A DNA stretch of 64,000 bases from Thermoplasmata archaeon (GCA_021817245.1 JAKAVQ010000006.1:1-64000), one strand, 5' to 3'. Shown: positions 44,165 to 53,150, numbered from the stretch's first letter. Notes: generated by a model not told the origin, from the letters alone. A program made the numbers and translations.

Positions 44165-45169
44165 ATGCCGGTCCGAGCGCTCTGGTACCGGGCCGGCACC
44201 CTCTCCCTGCTCGACCAGCGTGCGCTCCCCGCACGTACGGTCGTCCTCCGCCTGCGTCGTGCCGAGGACGTCGCGGAGGCGATCCGCACCCTCACCGTCC
44301 GGGGCGCGCCGTCCATCGGGGTCGCGGCGGCCTACGGGATGGTGCTCGCGCGGCGCGAGGGCCGGCTCGGTCCGGCGCGCGCGGCGAAGCTCCTCCGCGC
44401 GACCCGACCGACCGCCGTCGACCTGTTCGTCGGCATCGAGGCCGTACGCCTCGCCTGGGAGGGCGGGGGCGATGTCGAAGCGGCGGCCGACGAGTACCGT
44501 CAGCGGGTCGTCGACGAATGCCACCGGATCGGCAATGCCGGAGCCCACCTGCTGCGTCGAGCGCACCGCGTGCTGACGCACTGCAACGCGGGCGCCCTCG
44601 CGACGGTCGAGTGGGGCACCGCCCTCGCTCCGATCCGCGTCGCCCGGGAGCGCGGGGCGCATCTGTTCGTCTGGGTCGATGAGACCCGGCCCCTCCTCCA
44701 GGGCTCCCGACTCACCGCCTGGGAGCTCGCGCGCGAGCGGATCCCGCACGCGGTGATCGCCGACAATGCCGCCGGTCACTACCTTGCGACCGGCCAGGTC
44801 GACGCCGTCCTCGTGGGCGCGGACCGCATCGCCCGGAACGGTGACTTCGCGAACAAGATCGGCACCTACGAGAAGGCGGTGGTGGCCCACGAGAACGGGG
44901 TCCCGTTCTACGTGGCGGCCCCGTGGAGCACGTTCGACGCCCGCCGGCCCAACGGACGCACGATCCCCGTCGAGGAACGCTCGGAGAACGAGGTATTGGA
45001 ACTGTCCGGTCGGCGGATCGCTCCCGGCCGGTCCCACGCCCGGAACCCCGCATTCGACGTCACGCCCGCGAAGTACGTCACGGCCTTCGTGACTCCGGCG
45101 GGAGTGCTTTCGCCCCCCGAGCTCGCGCGAGCGCTCGGACGTCGGGCGTCCCACACTGGTGGGGCGTAG
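44165..45169 (+). CDS. mtnA: MtnA-like isomerase (S-methyl-5-thioribose-1-phosphate or ribose-1,5-bisphosphate isomerase)
   Basis: 334 residues from the ATG at 44165, 14 nt after pfp; the track start lies in pfp. Family motifs: VRGAPSIGVAAAYGM, LTHCNAGALAT with the catalytic Cys, ETRPLLQGSRLTAWEL, VGADRIARNGDFANKIGTY with the catalytic Asp, and FYVAAPWSTFD. It belongs to the aIF2B-related isomerases. MtnA would serve methionine salvage. The AMP-pathway R15P isomerase of archaea is a close relative, and motifs alone do not settle the choice. Confidence 0.9.
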   Translation: MPVRALWYRAGTLSLLDQRALPARTVVLRLRRAEDVAEAIRTLTVRGAPSIGVAAAYGMVLARREGRLGPARAAKLLRATRPTAVDLFVGIEAVRLAWEGGGDVEAAADEYRQRVVDECHRIGNAGAHLLRRAHRVLTHCNAGALATVEWGTALAPIRVARERGAHLFVWVDETRPLLQGSRLTAWELARERIPHAVIADNAAGHYLATGQVDAVLVGADRIARNGDFANKIGTYEKAVVAHENGVPFYVAAPWSTFDARRPNGRTIPVEERSENEVLELSGRRIAPGRSHARNPAFDVTPAKYVTAFVTPAGVLSPPELARALGRRASHTGGA

Positions 45170-45218
45170 GCCTCCCGGCCGACGCGGCTCCGCGTAGAGC
45201 GGGGAAGACGCCGCGCGC

Positions 45219-45371
45219 TCAGGTCGGGAGGATCGGTTGGGACAGCCAGTGCGCGGTCTCCCGCAGGGTCGATCCGATCGCGGCCGTGAGGTCGACACCC
45301 AGGTGGTGCGCGACGATCACGAAGCCCAGCATGGCGAGGACGGACAGGAACCAGCTCATCATTGCGCCCAT
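45219..45371 (-). CDS. Small single-span membrane protein
   Basis: From the ATG at 45371 the product is 50 residues: MGAMMSWFLSVLAMLGFVIVAHHLGV forms one hydrophobic span, followed by a short amphipathic tail (LRETAHWLSQPILPT). The longer track ORF starts in GC-rich noise. A GAATTTTTC box about 29 nt upstream supports this start. Two in-frame ATG codons follow closely, so the N-terminus is uncertain by a few residues. Function unknown. Confidence 0.5.
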   Translation of the reverse strand: MGAMMSWFLSVLAMLGFVIVAHHLGVDLTAAIGSTLRETAHWLSQPILPT

Positions 45372-45547
45372 CGAGGTCACCCCGGTTACGGTGAAGGGAA
45401 AAATTCTCGGATCGCGTACATAAACCGCGAGCTCGACTCGCAAGAGGGGTGCCGCCGTCCGGGGAATGCGCCGACTCCGAACGCGCGCGCCGGCGCACGG
45501 GCGCGGGCGCGCGGGGCCGGGGAGGCGGACGGCCCGGGCGCGGGTAA

Positions 45548-45556
45548 GGTTCATAG
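45548..45556 (+). promoter_or_regulatory. Likely promoter of tRNA-Asp
   Basis: GGTTCATAG, the only AT-leaning stretch here, is about 30 nt upstream of the tRNA 5' end, the expected TATA position. Confidence 0.4.
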
Positions 45557-45582
45557 GGCCGAGCGACTAGGGCTGCGGGGTT

Positions 45583-45688
45583 GCCCTGGTAGTCTAGTGG
45601 TCTAGGATGTAGGTCTGTCGAGCCTGCGACTCGGGTTCGAAGGCGTCGAGGGGTCCTCCCCCTCGACCCGGAACTCCCGACCAGGGCG
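45583..45688 (+). tRNA. tRNA-Asp(GTC) with a 33-nt intron in the T loop
   Basis: The acceptor arms GCCCTGG (45583-45589) and CCAGGGC (45681-45687) pair fully, with discriminator G at 45688 and no encoded CCA. The D arm is GTCT...GGAT with AGTGGTCTA loop. The anticodon arm is TAGGT-CTGTCGA-GCCTG, giving anticodon GTC. The T stem TCGGG pairs with CCCGA, but its loop is 40 nt long. Removing 33 nt (45641-45673) leaves TTCGACT, the canonical 7-nt loop, and a 73-nt tRNA. The intron is flanked and folded as expected for archaeal splicing. Confidence 0.88.
45641..45673 (+). other. Noncanonical tRNA-Asp intron
   Basis: The 33-nt insert sits after A58 of the T loop, not at the usual 37/38 site. Inside it GTCGAGGGG-TCCTC-CCCCTCGAC makes a perfect 9-bp hairpin, the kind of stem found in introns cut at a bulge-helix-bulge by the archaeal tRNA endonuclease. 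The boundary can shift by one A on either side without changing the mature tRNA. Confidence 0.75.
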
Positions 45689-45757
45689 CCTCCCCCATCT
45701 CCCGCAGGGCGTAGCGGGGAGTGGTCGGCTTATCCTCGGCCGTTCCATGACCGGTCC

Positions 45758-46573
45758 GTGGGAAGCCCGGCACCCAAGAAGGACCCGAACGGCCGGCCGT
45801 ACCTCTCCCAGATCGTCGGGGACGCCATCCGAGATCTCACCGAGAAGCGGCTCGCCGACCTCATCCGCCAGGAGCCGGTCCCGAAGCATCTCGCGATCAT
45901 CATGGACGGGAACCGGCGGTTCGCCGAGGCCGAGGGGATCGCGGTCCGGGAGGGGCACGCGAGGGGCCGGGACACGCTCGAGGAGCTCCTCGACTGGTGT
46001 CTCGAGCTGGATATCCGCATCCTGACGGTCTACGCCCTCTCCACCGAGAACCTCTCCCGGCCGAAGGAGGAGCTCGACGCGTTGATGGACCTCTTCGACC
46101 GGGCGCTCCGCCAGATCGCCGTCGACGAGCGCGTCCACCGCCACCAGATCCGGGTGCGGGTGATTGGAAACCGCGAGCTCCTGCCGGCCCGCGTCCGAGA
46201 GGCGATCGACGTCGCCGAAAAGGCCACGGGCAGCTATTCGAAGTACCGGTACAACGTCGCCCTCGGCTACGGCGGCCGCGACGAGATCGTCGAAGCGATC
46301 CGCGCGCTCGCGCGGGAGGTGCGCGACGGGCGGATCACTCCGGAGCAGATCGACTCGGAGGCCGTCTCGCGGCATCTGTACACGAAGGACCTGCCCGACC
46401 CGGACCTCGTCTTCCGTACGAGCGGAGAGGAGCGGATCTCGAACTTCCTGCTCTGGCAGTCGGCGTACAGCGAGCTGTACTTCTCGGATGTGCTCTGGCC
46501 GGGGCTCACCCGGCTCGAGTTCCTGCGGGCGATCCGGGCGTTCCAGCTCCGGCGCCGTCGCTACGGAACCTGA
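45758..46573 (+). CDS. uppS: Cis-prenyltransferase (UppS/polyprenyl diphosphate synthase)
   Basis: 271 residues starting at a GTG, with CTTATCC about 27 nt upstream. The catalytic motif is LAIIMDGNRRFAEAEG (Asp, Asn, Arg). TVYALSTENLSRP, NVALGYGGRDEIVEA and DLVFRTSGEERISNFLLWQSAYSELYF complete the family pattern. It adds isopentenyl units in cis to make the long polyprenyl (dolichol-type) carrier used for glycan assembly at the archaeal membrane. It lies just downstream of tRNA-Asp on the same strand. Confidence 0.95.
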   Translation: MGSPAPKKDPNGRPYLSQIVGDAIRDLTEKRLADLIRQEPVPKHLAIIMDGNRRFAEAEGIAVREGHARGRDTLEELLDWCLELDIRILTVYALSTENLSRPKEELDALMDLFDRALRQIAVDERVHRHQIRVRVIGNRELLPARVREAIDVAEKATGSYSKYRYNVALGYGGRDEIVEAIRALAREVRDGRITPEQIDSEAVSRHLYTKDLPDPDLVFRTSGEERISNFLLWQSAYSELYFSDVLWPGLTRLEFLRAIRAFQLRRRRYGT

Positions 46574-46712
46574 CGCCTTCGTCCGCGCGACGTCCCCCTC
46601 CGACCCGGGAGGTGAGCGCCGGTCGCTCCCGGCAGGGTCGAAGGATGCCTCGCGGAAGCGCCCGAGGTAACGGTCCCGCCCTTCACTCGCGAACGCGGAA
46701 GGGGGAGCTATA

Positions 46713-46720
46713 GCCTATAT
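46713..46720 (+). promoter_or_regulatory. TATA box of the 46750 membrane protein gene
   Basis: CTATATCG about 30 nt before the ATG, in an otherwise GC-rich leader. Confidence 0.5.
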
Positions 46721-46749
46721 CGACCCGCCGGTCTGCCACGGACGGAAGT

Positions 46750-47274
46750 ATGGCCACCGGTGTTGCGGCGGCGGCTCCCCCGCCCGAGTCCGTGGAGGTA
46801 GGAAACCTCCGATCGCTCCTCAGTACGACGCGCACCTTGACCTGGATCTGGGCGCTGATCGGACTCCTGGTGGCGATCCTGAGCCTCCTGTCGATCCTGG
46901 TCACGCTCGTCACGCTGCGTTTTCCCGGGGGAGGGATCGGAAGCCTAGTGTACGCCATCCTCTGGATCGTGATCGACCTCCTGCTGCTGGAGCGCATGCC
47001 CTCCTGGAACTCCCAGCTCGGGACGGGTTCCTACCACGACCTAAAGGAGCCGCTCCTGCTCTGGGCGCTGCTCGGTCTGATCTTCGGCGTTGTCCCGGGG
47101 GTGCTGCTCATCCTGGTCTACCTCCGGATCCTGCCCTGGCCCAACTACCGAGGCGCCGTGGCCGGGCCTTCCGTCCCTTCCGCAATCCCCCCGCCCGGGG
47201 GGCCGACCCCGGTCCCCCCTCCGGGCGCTTCGGGGGAAGCCTTTCACAGCACCGGCCCTCCGGGGAGCGCGTAA
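46750..47274 (+). CDS. Multi-span membrane protein of unknown function
   Basis: 174 residues. There are three strongly hydrophobic spans: about 33-58 ([22 protein letters not shown]), 63-80 ([17 protein letters not shown]) and 103-127 ([23 protein letters not shown]). The last 45 residues are Pro/Gly-rich ([15 protein letters not shown]) and probably cytoplasmic. The layout resembles small archaeal DUF-type membrane proteins with Pro-rich tails. No functional residues stand out. Confidence 0.7.
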   Translation: MATGVAAAAPPPESVEVGNLRSLLSTTRTLTWIWALIGLLVAILSLLSILVTLVTLRFPGGGIGSLVYAILWIVIDLLLLERMPSWNSQLGTGSYHDLKEPLLLWALLGLIFGVVPGVLLILVYLRILPWPNYRGAVAGPSVPSAIPPPGGPTPVPPPGASGEAFHSTGPPGSA

Positions 47275-47484
47275 CCCCGGGCCGACGACGGCGCACCCCC
47301 GCGCCGGGTGCGCCGGGTCGATCCCGGGCGGTTCTCTTCGCCCGGCCCCGTCCGGAACTGGAGTGGCAAAGCCGGCCCGGTGGGGCGGGTCCCGGCCGGG
47401 ACTTCTCCCGGCAGGGTGGCGGAGCAGGAGGCGCCACCGACCCTCGAACGCGGCCCGGGAGCGACTCTCGACGGGACGAGTCAG

Positions 47485-47534
47485 TATTAAATAGAACCGC
47501 ATTTCTACCAAAATTGCACACCGAGAACTCTCGG
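47485..47534 (+). promoter_or_regulatory. Thermosome promoter and leader inverted repeat
   Basis: TATTAAATA (47485-47493) is a strong TATA box. In the presumed leader CCGAGA-AC-TCTCGG (47521-47534) is a perfect 6-bp inverted repeat just before the ribosome-binding GGGGG. It could be an operator for a heat-shock repressor or a small hairpin (5-bp stem, AACT loop). Confidence 0.6.
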
Positions 47535-47546
47535 GGGTAACGAACG

Positions 47547-49217
47547 ATGCTGACCGGACAGACGCCGATTCTGGTGCTGAAGGAAGGAACGAGGCGAGAG
47601 AAGGGGCGCGGAGCGCTCTCGAACAACATCCAGGCCGCGAAGGCGATCGCGGACGCGGTGCGCTCGACGCTCGGCCCGCGCGGGCTCGACAAGATGCTGG
47701 TCGACTCGATGGGCGACGTGGTCGTGACCAACGACGGCGTCACGATCCTCAAGGAGATGGACGTCGAGCACCCGGCCGCGAAGATGCTGGTCGAGGTCGC
47801 GAAGACCCAGGACCAGGAGGCCGGGGATGGGACGACCACGGCGGTCGTGCTGGCCGGCGAGCTCCTGAAGCGGGCGGAGTCGCTCATCGAGCAGAACATC
47901 CACCCCACGATCATCTCGCAGGGTTACCGCCTCGCCTCCCAGAAGGCGCTCGAGGTCCTCCAGAAGGTCAGTCAGCCGATCTCGATCAACGACCACGACC
48001 TCCTCGGCCGCATCGCGACCACCTCGATGGGTTCGAAGTCGGTCTCGTTCAACCGCGACATGCTCGGGGAGATCGCGGTGAAGGCCGTGACCGCCGTCGC
48101 CGAGAAGAAGGGCGAGGGCCACTACGTGGACCTCGACAACATCCAGCTGATCAAGAAGCAAGGCGGGGCCATGGCGGACACCCAGCTCATCGAAGGCGTC
48201 ATCGTCGACAAGGAGAAGGTCCACTCGGGGATGCCGGCCCGCGTCGAGAACCCGAAGATCGCGCTCCTGGACGCCGCGCTCGAGATCAAGAAGACCGAGA
48301 TCGATGCCAAGATCGAGATCAACGACCCGTCCCAGCTGAACGCCTTCCTCCAGGAGGAGGAGAACATGCTGCGGCGCATGGTCGAGCAGGTCAAGAAGTC
48401 CGGGGCGAACGTCGTCCTCTGCCAGAAGGGGATCGACGACCTGGCCCAGCACTTCCTCGCGAAGGAGGGCATCTACGCCGTCCGCCGTGTGAAGAAGTCG
48501 GACATGGAGAAGCTCGCGAAGGCGACCGGGGCGAACATCGTCTCGAAGGTCAGCGAGCTCACCGCGGACGACGTCGGCCACGCGGGGCTCGTCGAGGAGC
48601 GCAAGATCGGCGAGGACGCGCTCACCTTCGTGACGGGCGCCAAGAAGGCGAAGGCCGTCTCGATCCTGATCCGCGGCGGCACCGAGCACGTGCTCGACGA
48701 GATCGAGCGCTCGCTCGATGACGCGCTCAACGTCGTCGCGGTCGCGGTCGAGGACGGACGCTACGTCTTCGGTGGCGGTGCGACGGCCGAAGAGATCGCG
48801 ATGCACCTGCGCGACCACGCCGCCAAGGTCGGCGGACGCGAGCAGATCGCCTTCGAGAGCTTTGCCGAGTCGCTCGAATCGGTGCCGCGGACCCTGGCCG
48901 AGAACGCCGGGCTCGATCCGATCGACATCCTGATCGAGCTTCGCAAGGCGCACAAGGGCAACCAGCAGCGCGCCGGCGTCAACGTCCTCGCGGGCAAGAT
49001 CGGCGACATGGGCGAGCTCCACGTGATCGAGCCGATCCGCGTCGGACGGCAGGCGATCGAAAGCGCGACCGATGCGGCGGTCATGATCCTCCGGATCGAC
49101 GACGTCATCGCCTCGAAGTCCAGCCCGCCCCCCTCGGGCGGCCCGGGCGGCCCCGGCGGCGGCATGGGCGGCATGGGTGGCATGGGCGGGATGGGCGGCG
49201 ACTTCGGCGAGGACTAG
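47547..49217 (+). CDS. thsA: Thermosome subunit (group II chaperonin)
   Basis: 556 residues. Typical features: [24 protein letters not shown] near the N-terminus, the ATPase segment [19 protein letters not shown] with the catalytic GDGTT, and [19 protein letters not shown] and [15 protein letters not shown] in the C-terminal equatorial domain. The tail ends in [11 protein letters not shown] repeats, as in archaeal chaperonins. It forms a double-ring folding machine in the cytosol. It has its own strong promoter. A partner subunit is not in this window. Confidence 0.97.
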   Translation: MLTGQTPILVLKEGTRREKGRGALSNNIQAAKAIADAVRSTLGPRGLDKMLVDSMGDVVVTNDGVTILKEMDVEHPAAKMLVEVAKTQDQEAGDGTTTAVVLAGELLKRAESLIEQNIHPTIISQGYRLASQKALEVLQKVSQPISINDHDLLGRIATTSMGSKSVSFNRDMLGEIAVKAVTAVAEKKGEGHYVDLDNIQLIKKQGGAMADTQLIEGVIVDKEKVHSGMPARVENPKIALLDAALEIKKTEIDAKIEINDPSQLNAFLQEEENMLRRMVEQVKKSGANVVLCQKGIDDLAQHFLAKEGIYAVRRVKKSDMEKLAKATGANIVSKVSELTADDVGHAGLVEERKIGEDALTFVTGAKKAKAVSILIRGGTEHVLDEIERSLDDALNVVAVAVEDGRYVFGGGATAEEIAMHLRDHAAKVGGREQIAFESFAESLESVPRTLAENAGLDPIDILIELRKAHKGNQQRAGVNVLAGKIGDMGELHVIEPIRVGRQAIESATDAAVMILRIDDVIASKSSPPPSGGPGGPGGGMGGMGGMGGMGGDFGED

Positions 49218-49342
49218 GGCGCTCCTCTCCCCGTTCCCGCGGGACCGAACTCCTTCCCCGACCCCCGGGGCCGATGGCCCCGGGGTCTCCCGGTTTTCCG
49301 CAGAGCTTACGTAGGGGGCCCCTCTGCCGCGCGCGGTCCCCC

Positions 49343-50299
49343 ATGGCGAGGCCAACCCGACTGTTCTTCGTGGCGGACCTGCACGGATCCGCGATCTGCT
49401 TCCGAAAGTTCGTGAACGCCGCGCGGGTCTATCGCGCCGATGTCCTGCTCGTGGGGGGCGACATCGCGGCGAAGACCATGACCCCGGTCTTCGAGGAAGG
49501 GGCCGGCTGGAGCGTCTCGGTCGAGGGCGAGGTTCGCACCGCCCGCTCGGCGGAGGAGCTCGAGGCGGTCGAGAGCTGGGTCCGCAATGCCGCGACCCTG
49601 CCTTACCGGACGACCCGGTCGGCCTGGCAGGAGCTCCTCGCCGACCGGAGCCGGGCGGACCGGGCCTTCCTCGAGCTCGAGCTCGCCGATCTCGAGCGCT
49701 GGCTCGACTGGGCGAAGCACCGGCTCGAGGGGAGCGGGGCACGGCTTTTGCTCGGGCTCGGTAACGACGACTTCACTCCGATGGAGTCGGTGATCGCCCA
49801 CGACGGCTTTGCCGAGCTCACGGATCTCTCGGTCCTGCCCCTGGACGACCACCATGAGCTCCTGACCCTTCCCTACTCGAACCCGACGCCCTGGAAGACG
49901 AACCGCGAGCTCTCCGAAGGGGAGATCACCCGCTGGATCGACCGGCTCGCCGGTTCGCTAAAGCGGCCAGAGCAGGCCGTCTTCAACCTTCACGTGCCCC
50001 CGTACGGCACGCCGCTCGACCTCGCCCCACGGCTCGGTCCCGGCCTCGTCAAGATCATGACCCCCGGCGGCGAGCCGGACATGGTCCATGTCGGCTCCAC
50101 GGCGGTGCGCGAGGCGCTCGAACGGCATCACCCGCTCCTCGGGCTGCACGGCCACATCCACGAGTCGAAAGGATCGGTCTCCCTCGGGCGTACCCTCTCC
50201 CTGAACCCGGGCAGCGCGTACACGGAGGGCACTCTTCTCGGCGCGGTCGTGGACCTGGCGAAGGACGGGATCCGCGCCTCGATGATGACCTCGGGATAA
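49343..50299 (+). CDS. Metallophosphoesterase
   Basis: 318 residues from the ATG at 49343. The calcineurin-like motifs are FFVADLHGSAICF (DxH), LLVGGDIAAK (GD), GLGNDDF in place of GNHD, and HVPPYGTPLD plus GLHGHIHESKG (GHxH). The family cleaves phosphomonoesters or diesters with two metals. The insertion between about residues 45 and 125 is long and not recognised. It follows the thermosome gene by 125 nt with its own weak promoter. Confidence 0.85.
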   Translation: MARPTRLFFVADLHGSAICFRKFVNAARVYRADVLLVGGDIAAKTMTPVFEEGAGWSVSVEGEVRTARSAEELEAVESWVRNAATLPYRTTRSAWQELLADRSRADRAFLELELADLERWLDWAKHRLEGSGARLLLGLGNDDFTPMESVIAHDGFAELTDLSVLPLDDHHELLTLPYSNPTPWKTNRELSEGEITRWIDRLAGSLKRPEQAVFNLHVPPYGTPLDLAPRLGPGLVKIMTPGGEPDMVHVGSTAVREALERHHPLLGLHGHIHESKGSVSLGRTLSLNPGSAYTEGTLLGAVVDLAKDGIRASMMTSG

Positions 50300-50307
50300 C
50301 CGGAAGA

Positions 50308-51339
50308 TCAGGAGACCCCGACGGTCGAGTCGACCGACGGCGTCGAGTCGACCTCCTGCCACCACGCCCCGCCGAAGAGCCCGAACCGTCGCTTCGGCCG
50401 GAGCGAGGCGACCAGGTCGCGCAGGGCCCGAAGCCTCTCCTCCGCGCGCCCGTGGACCGGGTCCGGCAGTCCGGCGAGGACCTTCGAGCGCGCGACCATC
50501 TCAAGGTTGAGGCCGACGGTCTTCCAGAGGCCCCAGTCGGCCACGAGCTCAGCGCGGAGCGCCTCCGCCGAGATCGCTTCGGTCCCCTCGCCGACCGGGT
50601 GATCGATCACCAGGGCCAGGATGTCCCGGACGTCCTTCGCCTCCGGCCCGATGACGACCGATCGCTTGCCGAACGGCTCGAGCATCCGATCCGCGACCAG
50701 CGCCGAGTCCTCCCTGGGGACCTCCCGGATGAACTGGCTCTTCGCGAGGAGCAACCGGGCGAGAGAGAGCGTCCCACCGCTCGCCGCCGCGGCCTCGACA
50801 TCCGCACGCACGTCGAACCGGTGGCAGAAGCGGAACTCGTCCGCGACGAGGTCGAGCGTGCCGAGCACGATCTCCGTCCCCTCCTGGGAGGTCACCATGT
50901 GCCAGCGAAGCCGCTGGCCCCCGCTCAACGAGTTGTAGATCCGGTCCCCCGACGTCTCGAAGAACGTGAGAGCGCTCCCCTCCCGGTCGGCCACCGACCG
51001 CAGGAACTGCTGGACCGCGCGGATCTCCCGAGAGAGCACGGCGATGTCCAGGTCGTGGAGCTCGTGGCGGAGCCCGAGCGCTCGGTCGTTGCTCGTGGGG
51101 CAGCGGAGGCGGTGCGCCGTCCCGCCGAAGAGCGCGATCCGGACGGGAGGGTCCGCTCGACGGGCCGCATCGAGCAGGCCGACCGCCTTCGCGACGATCG
51201 GATCGGAGAGGTCGATCGTCGGGGGGAGGCCGAGCGACCGTCGGGCCTCCTCGGGGGGGACCCGGGACTCGAGCGGCAGTCGGAGCGAGAGCTTCTCCCG
51301 GCGGGCCGGGTCGATGATCAGCTCCACGCGTCCGGCCAC
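50308..51339 (-). CDS. Nucleotidyltransferase-fold protein of unknown function
   Basis: 343 residues. Around residue 70 RIALFGGTAHRLRCPTSNDRALGLRHELHDLDIAV has the GG and hDhD spacing of the polymerase-beta-type nucleotidyltransferase fold, with a longer loop than usual. HMVTSQEGTEIVLGTLDLVADEF could be a third acid. The C-terminal half is helical. It may modify a substrate with a nucleotide, but catalysis is not assured. It starts at a GTG about 25 nt from a CTTTTTGAGG box, and converges on the metallophosphoesterase gene. Confidence 0.6.
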   Translation of the reverse strand: MAGRVELIIDPARREKLSLRLPLESRVPPEEARRSLGLPPTIDLSDPIVAKAVGLLDAARRADPPVRIALFGGTAHRLRCPTSNDRALGLRHELHDLDIAVLSREIRAVQQFLRSVADREGSALTFFETSGDRIYNSLSGGQRLRWHMVTSQEGTEIVLGTLDLVADEFRFCHRFDVRADVEAAAASGGTLSLARLLLAKSQFIREVPREDSALVADRMLEPFGKRSVVIGPEAKDVRDILALVIDHPVGEGTEAISAEALRAELVADWGLWKTVGLNLEMVARSKVLAGLPDPVHGRAEERLRALRDLVASLRPKRRFGLFGGAWWQEVDSTPSVDSTVGVS

Positions 51340-51389
51340 GGTACTTGCAGTCGCAGCCCCTCAAAAAGGGCCGGTCCGATCCGATCCGA

Positions 51390-53051
51390 TCAGTCCGGCG
51401 GTAGCTCCTTCGCAATGAGGTCGATCGGCACCCCGCGGTGCTTCTGGATCGCGTAGGCGACCCAGTAGAGGACGATCCCCAGGACGAAGACGATCGGGAG
51501 GAAGAGGAGGTAGGAGTAGGGGTACGGTCCCGAGATCTCCAGATACTGGATCGTGGACGACGCGTAGCTCACGAACCAGGCCGCGAGCCATCCGGCGATG
51601 CCCACGATCGTGAGAATGGGCACCGGCCCGACACGCGCCCGCACGATCCGCGGCGCCTGGGCAAAGAGCTGGCGACGGACGAAGGGGAAGAGCGCACCCC
51701 CAAGGCAAACGATCCCGACCGCGAACCAGAAGCCGAAGTTGGAGTACGTGAGGTAGTTGAACAGGGTGGTGTACGTCGCCACGTACAGCGAGATGAATCC
51801 GGCGACGCCCAGCGTCAGCACGGCGACGTAGGGGACCCCGCCCCGGCTCACCCGGGTGAAGAAGGCGGGAAGGACCCGGTCGAACGACCAGGCGAACAGG
51901 TTGCGGGTCGGGATGATGAAGTAGATGAAGGCGAACCCAAAGAACGTCAGCACGAGCCCGAACGTGAGGAAGGCCGCGAGGAGCGGGCTCGAGACGAGGT
52001 AGGCGGCCAGGAACAGGGGGCTCGGCACGACGCCCCCGGGCATCGAGACCTTGCCCGCATAGAGCGAGCCGTAGCTCACCCCTACGAGGAAGTCCCGGCC
52101 GAACGAGAAGTAGGTGCCGGCATAGAGCGCACCGATGAGACCGGCAAAAATGATCGGCGCCCCGAAGATCGCGAGGCCCTGCGTCCGCGTCGGGCTCCCC
52201 CGGATCTCTCCCGCGAAGTAGGAGCTGTTCGCGTACCCGATGAAGCTCAGCATCGTGTAGACGATCCCGAGGAACGTGCCGGTGGCGGTGATCCCGTCGA
52301 TCGCCGCCCCTTGCTTCGCGACCGCGATGTAGGACTGGGTCGCGGGGTTCGCGGCGTTCCAATGCGCCGCGAACGTCGCCTGGGTCGTCGTCAGCATCAG
52401 GACCATCATCACCACGTAGATGATCGCCGTGAGGACGAAGATCCCAACGGTCGCGCGGAAGACCCACTTGGTGGGCAGGAGGCTGATCAGGATGACCAGG
52501 ATGAGGACGATCGCGCCGACCAAGAAGATGTCCCCGGTCGACGAGGAGAGCGTGGTCGCCCAGGTGAGCGTCTGAGTTCCCCCCCCCGCGACCGAGTAGC
52601 TCGCGAGCATCATCGGCAGGCCGACGGCCGCCACGTACCACGAGAACAGGCCGGCCCACGAAATGAACACGACCGAGAACAGCAGGTTCGTCCCGAGTCC
52701 GATGCTCGGGTGGAAGATCCGGCCGAGGAACACGTAGTCCCCGCCCGAGCGCGGCATGGCGCTCGAGAGCATCCAATAGACGTAACCCACGGCGACGTTG
52801 ATGAGGACCCCGATCCCGACCGTGGTGACGAGGTTCGCGTTCGGGTATCCGGCCGAGGCGTAGACGATCCAGAAGTAGTTCACGATGATCCCCATCGCGA
52901 CCAGATTCGCGAAGAGGGCGGTCCGGGGGCCCACCGTGCGGACGAGGCCGGAGGCCTGGCGGACGTAGACGTCCTCGCGGACCGTGATCTCTTTCGGCAG
53001 GTTCACGACGGCGTTCGACCCCGGTGTCTCGGCCCCGAGCGCGGCTGGCAT
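51390..53051 (-). CDS. APC-family amino acid permease
   Basis: 553 residues with about 12-14 membrane spans. The first spans include TALFANLVAMGIIVNYFWIVYASAG, then AMPRSGGDYVFLGRIFHPSIGLGTN, the typical APC motif after TM2. RNLFAWSFDRVLPAFFTRVSRGG near residue 370 is the other common APC loop. It imports an amino acid or related amine by proton symport or exchange. The leader is about 50 nt, with GAGAGGGA before the ATG. An inverted repeat lies directly upstream of the TATA box. Confidence 0.9.
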   Translation of the reverse strand: MPAALGAETPGSNAVVNLPKEITVREDVYVRQASGLVRTVGPRTALFANLVAMGIIVNYFWIVYASAGYPNANLVTTVGIGVLINVAVGYVYWMLSSAMPRSGGDYVFLGRIFHPSIGLGTNLLFSVVFISWAGLFSWYVAAVGLPMMLASYSVAGGGTQTLTWATTLSSSTGDIFLVGAIVLILVILISLLPTKWVFRATVGIFVLTAIIYVVMMVLMLTTTQATFAAHWNAANPATQSYIAVAKQGAAIDGITATGTFLGIVYTMLSFIGYANSSYFAGEIRGSPTRTQGLAIFGAPIIFAGLIGALYAGTYFSFGRDFLVGVSYGSLYAGKVSMPGGVVPSPLFLAAYLVSSPLLAAFLTFGLVLTFFGFAFIYFIIPTRNLFAWSFDRVLPAFFTRVSRGGVPYVAVLTLGVAGFISLYVATYTTLFNYLTYSNFGFWFAVGIVCLGGALFPFVRRQLFAQAPRIVRARVGPVPILTIVGIAGWLAAWFVSYASSTIQYLEISGPYPYSYLLFLPIVFVLGIVLYWVAYAIQKHRGVPIDLIAKELPPD

Positions 53052-53121
53052 TCTGTCTTCCCTCTCCGACCGCCCAACCCACCCGCGAGGACGGTCGATG
53101 GGGATGCCGAGTGAGCGCCGG

Positions 53122-53150
53122 TATTAAAACCGTGTGTTACGGGTTAACAC
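53122..53150 (-). promoter_or_regulatory. APC permease promoter with upstream inverted repeat
   Basis: On the minus strand TTTTAATA (53122-53129) is the TATA box. Immediately upstream GTGTTA-cgggt-TAACAC (53134-53150) is a perfect 6-bp inverted repeat at the BRE edge. Its position fits a substrate-responsive regulator of the permease. No regulator gene is adjacent. Confidence 0.55.

Noticed and set aside
49138-49210. Short tandem repeat in DNA near the end of the thermosome gene
   Set aside because: It encodes the GGM repeat tail that is normal for archaeal chaperonins.
51368-51389. Short direct repeat of GATCC units between two genes
   Set aside because: Only about three units of five bases; too short to be a functional array, and no CRISPR-like spacing.
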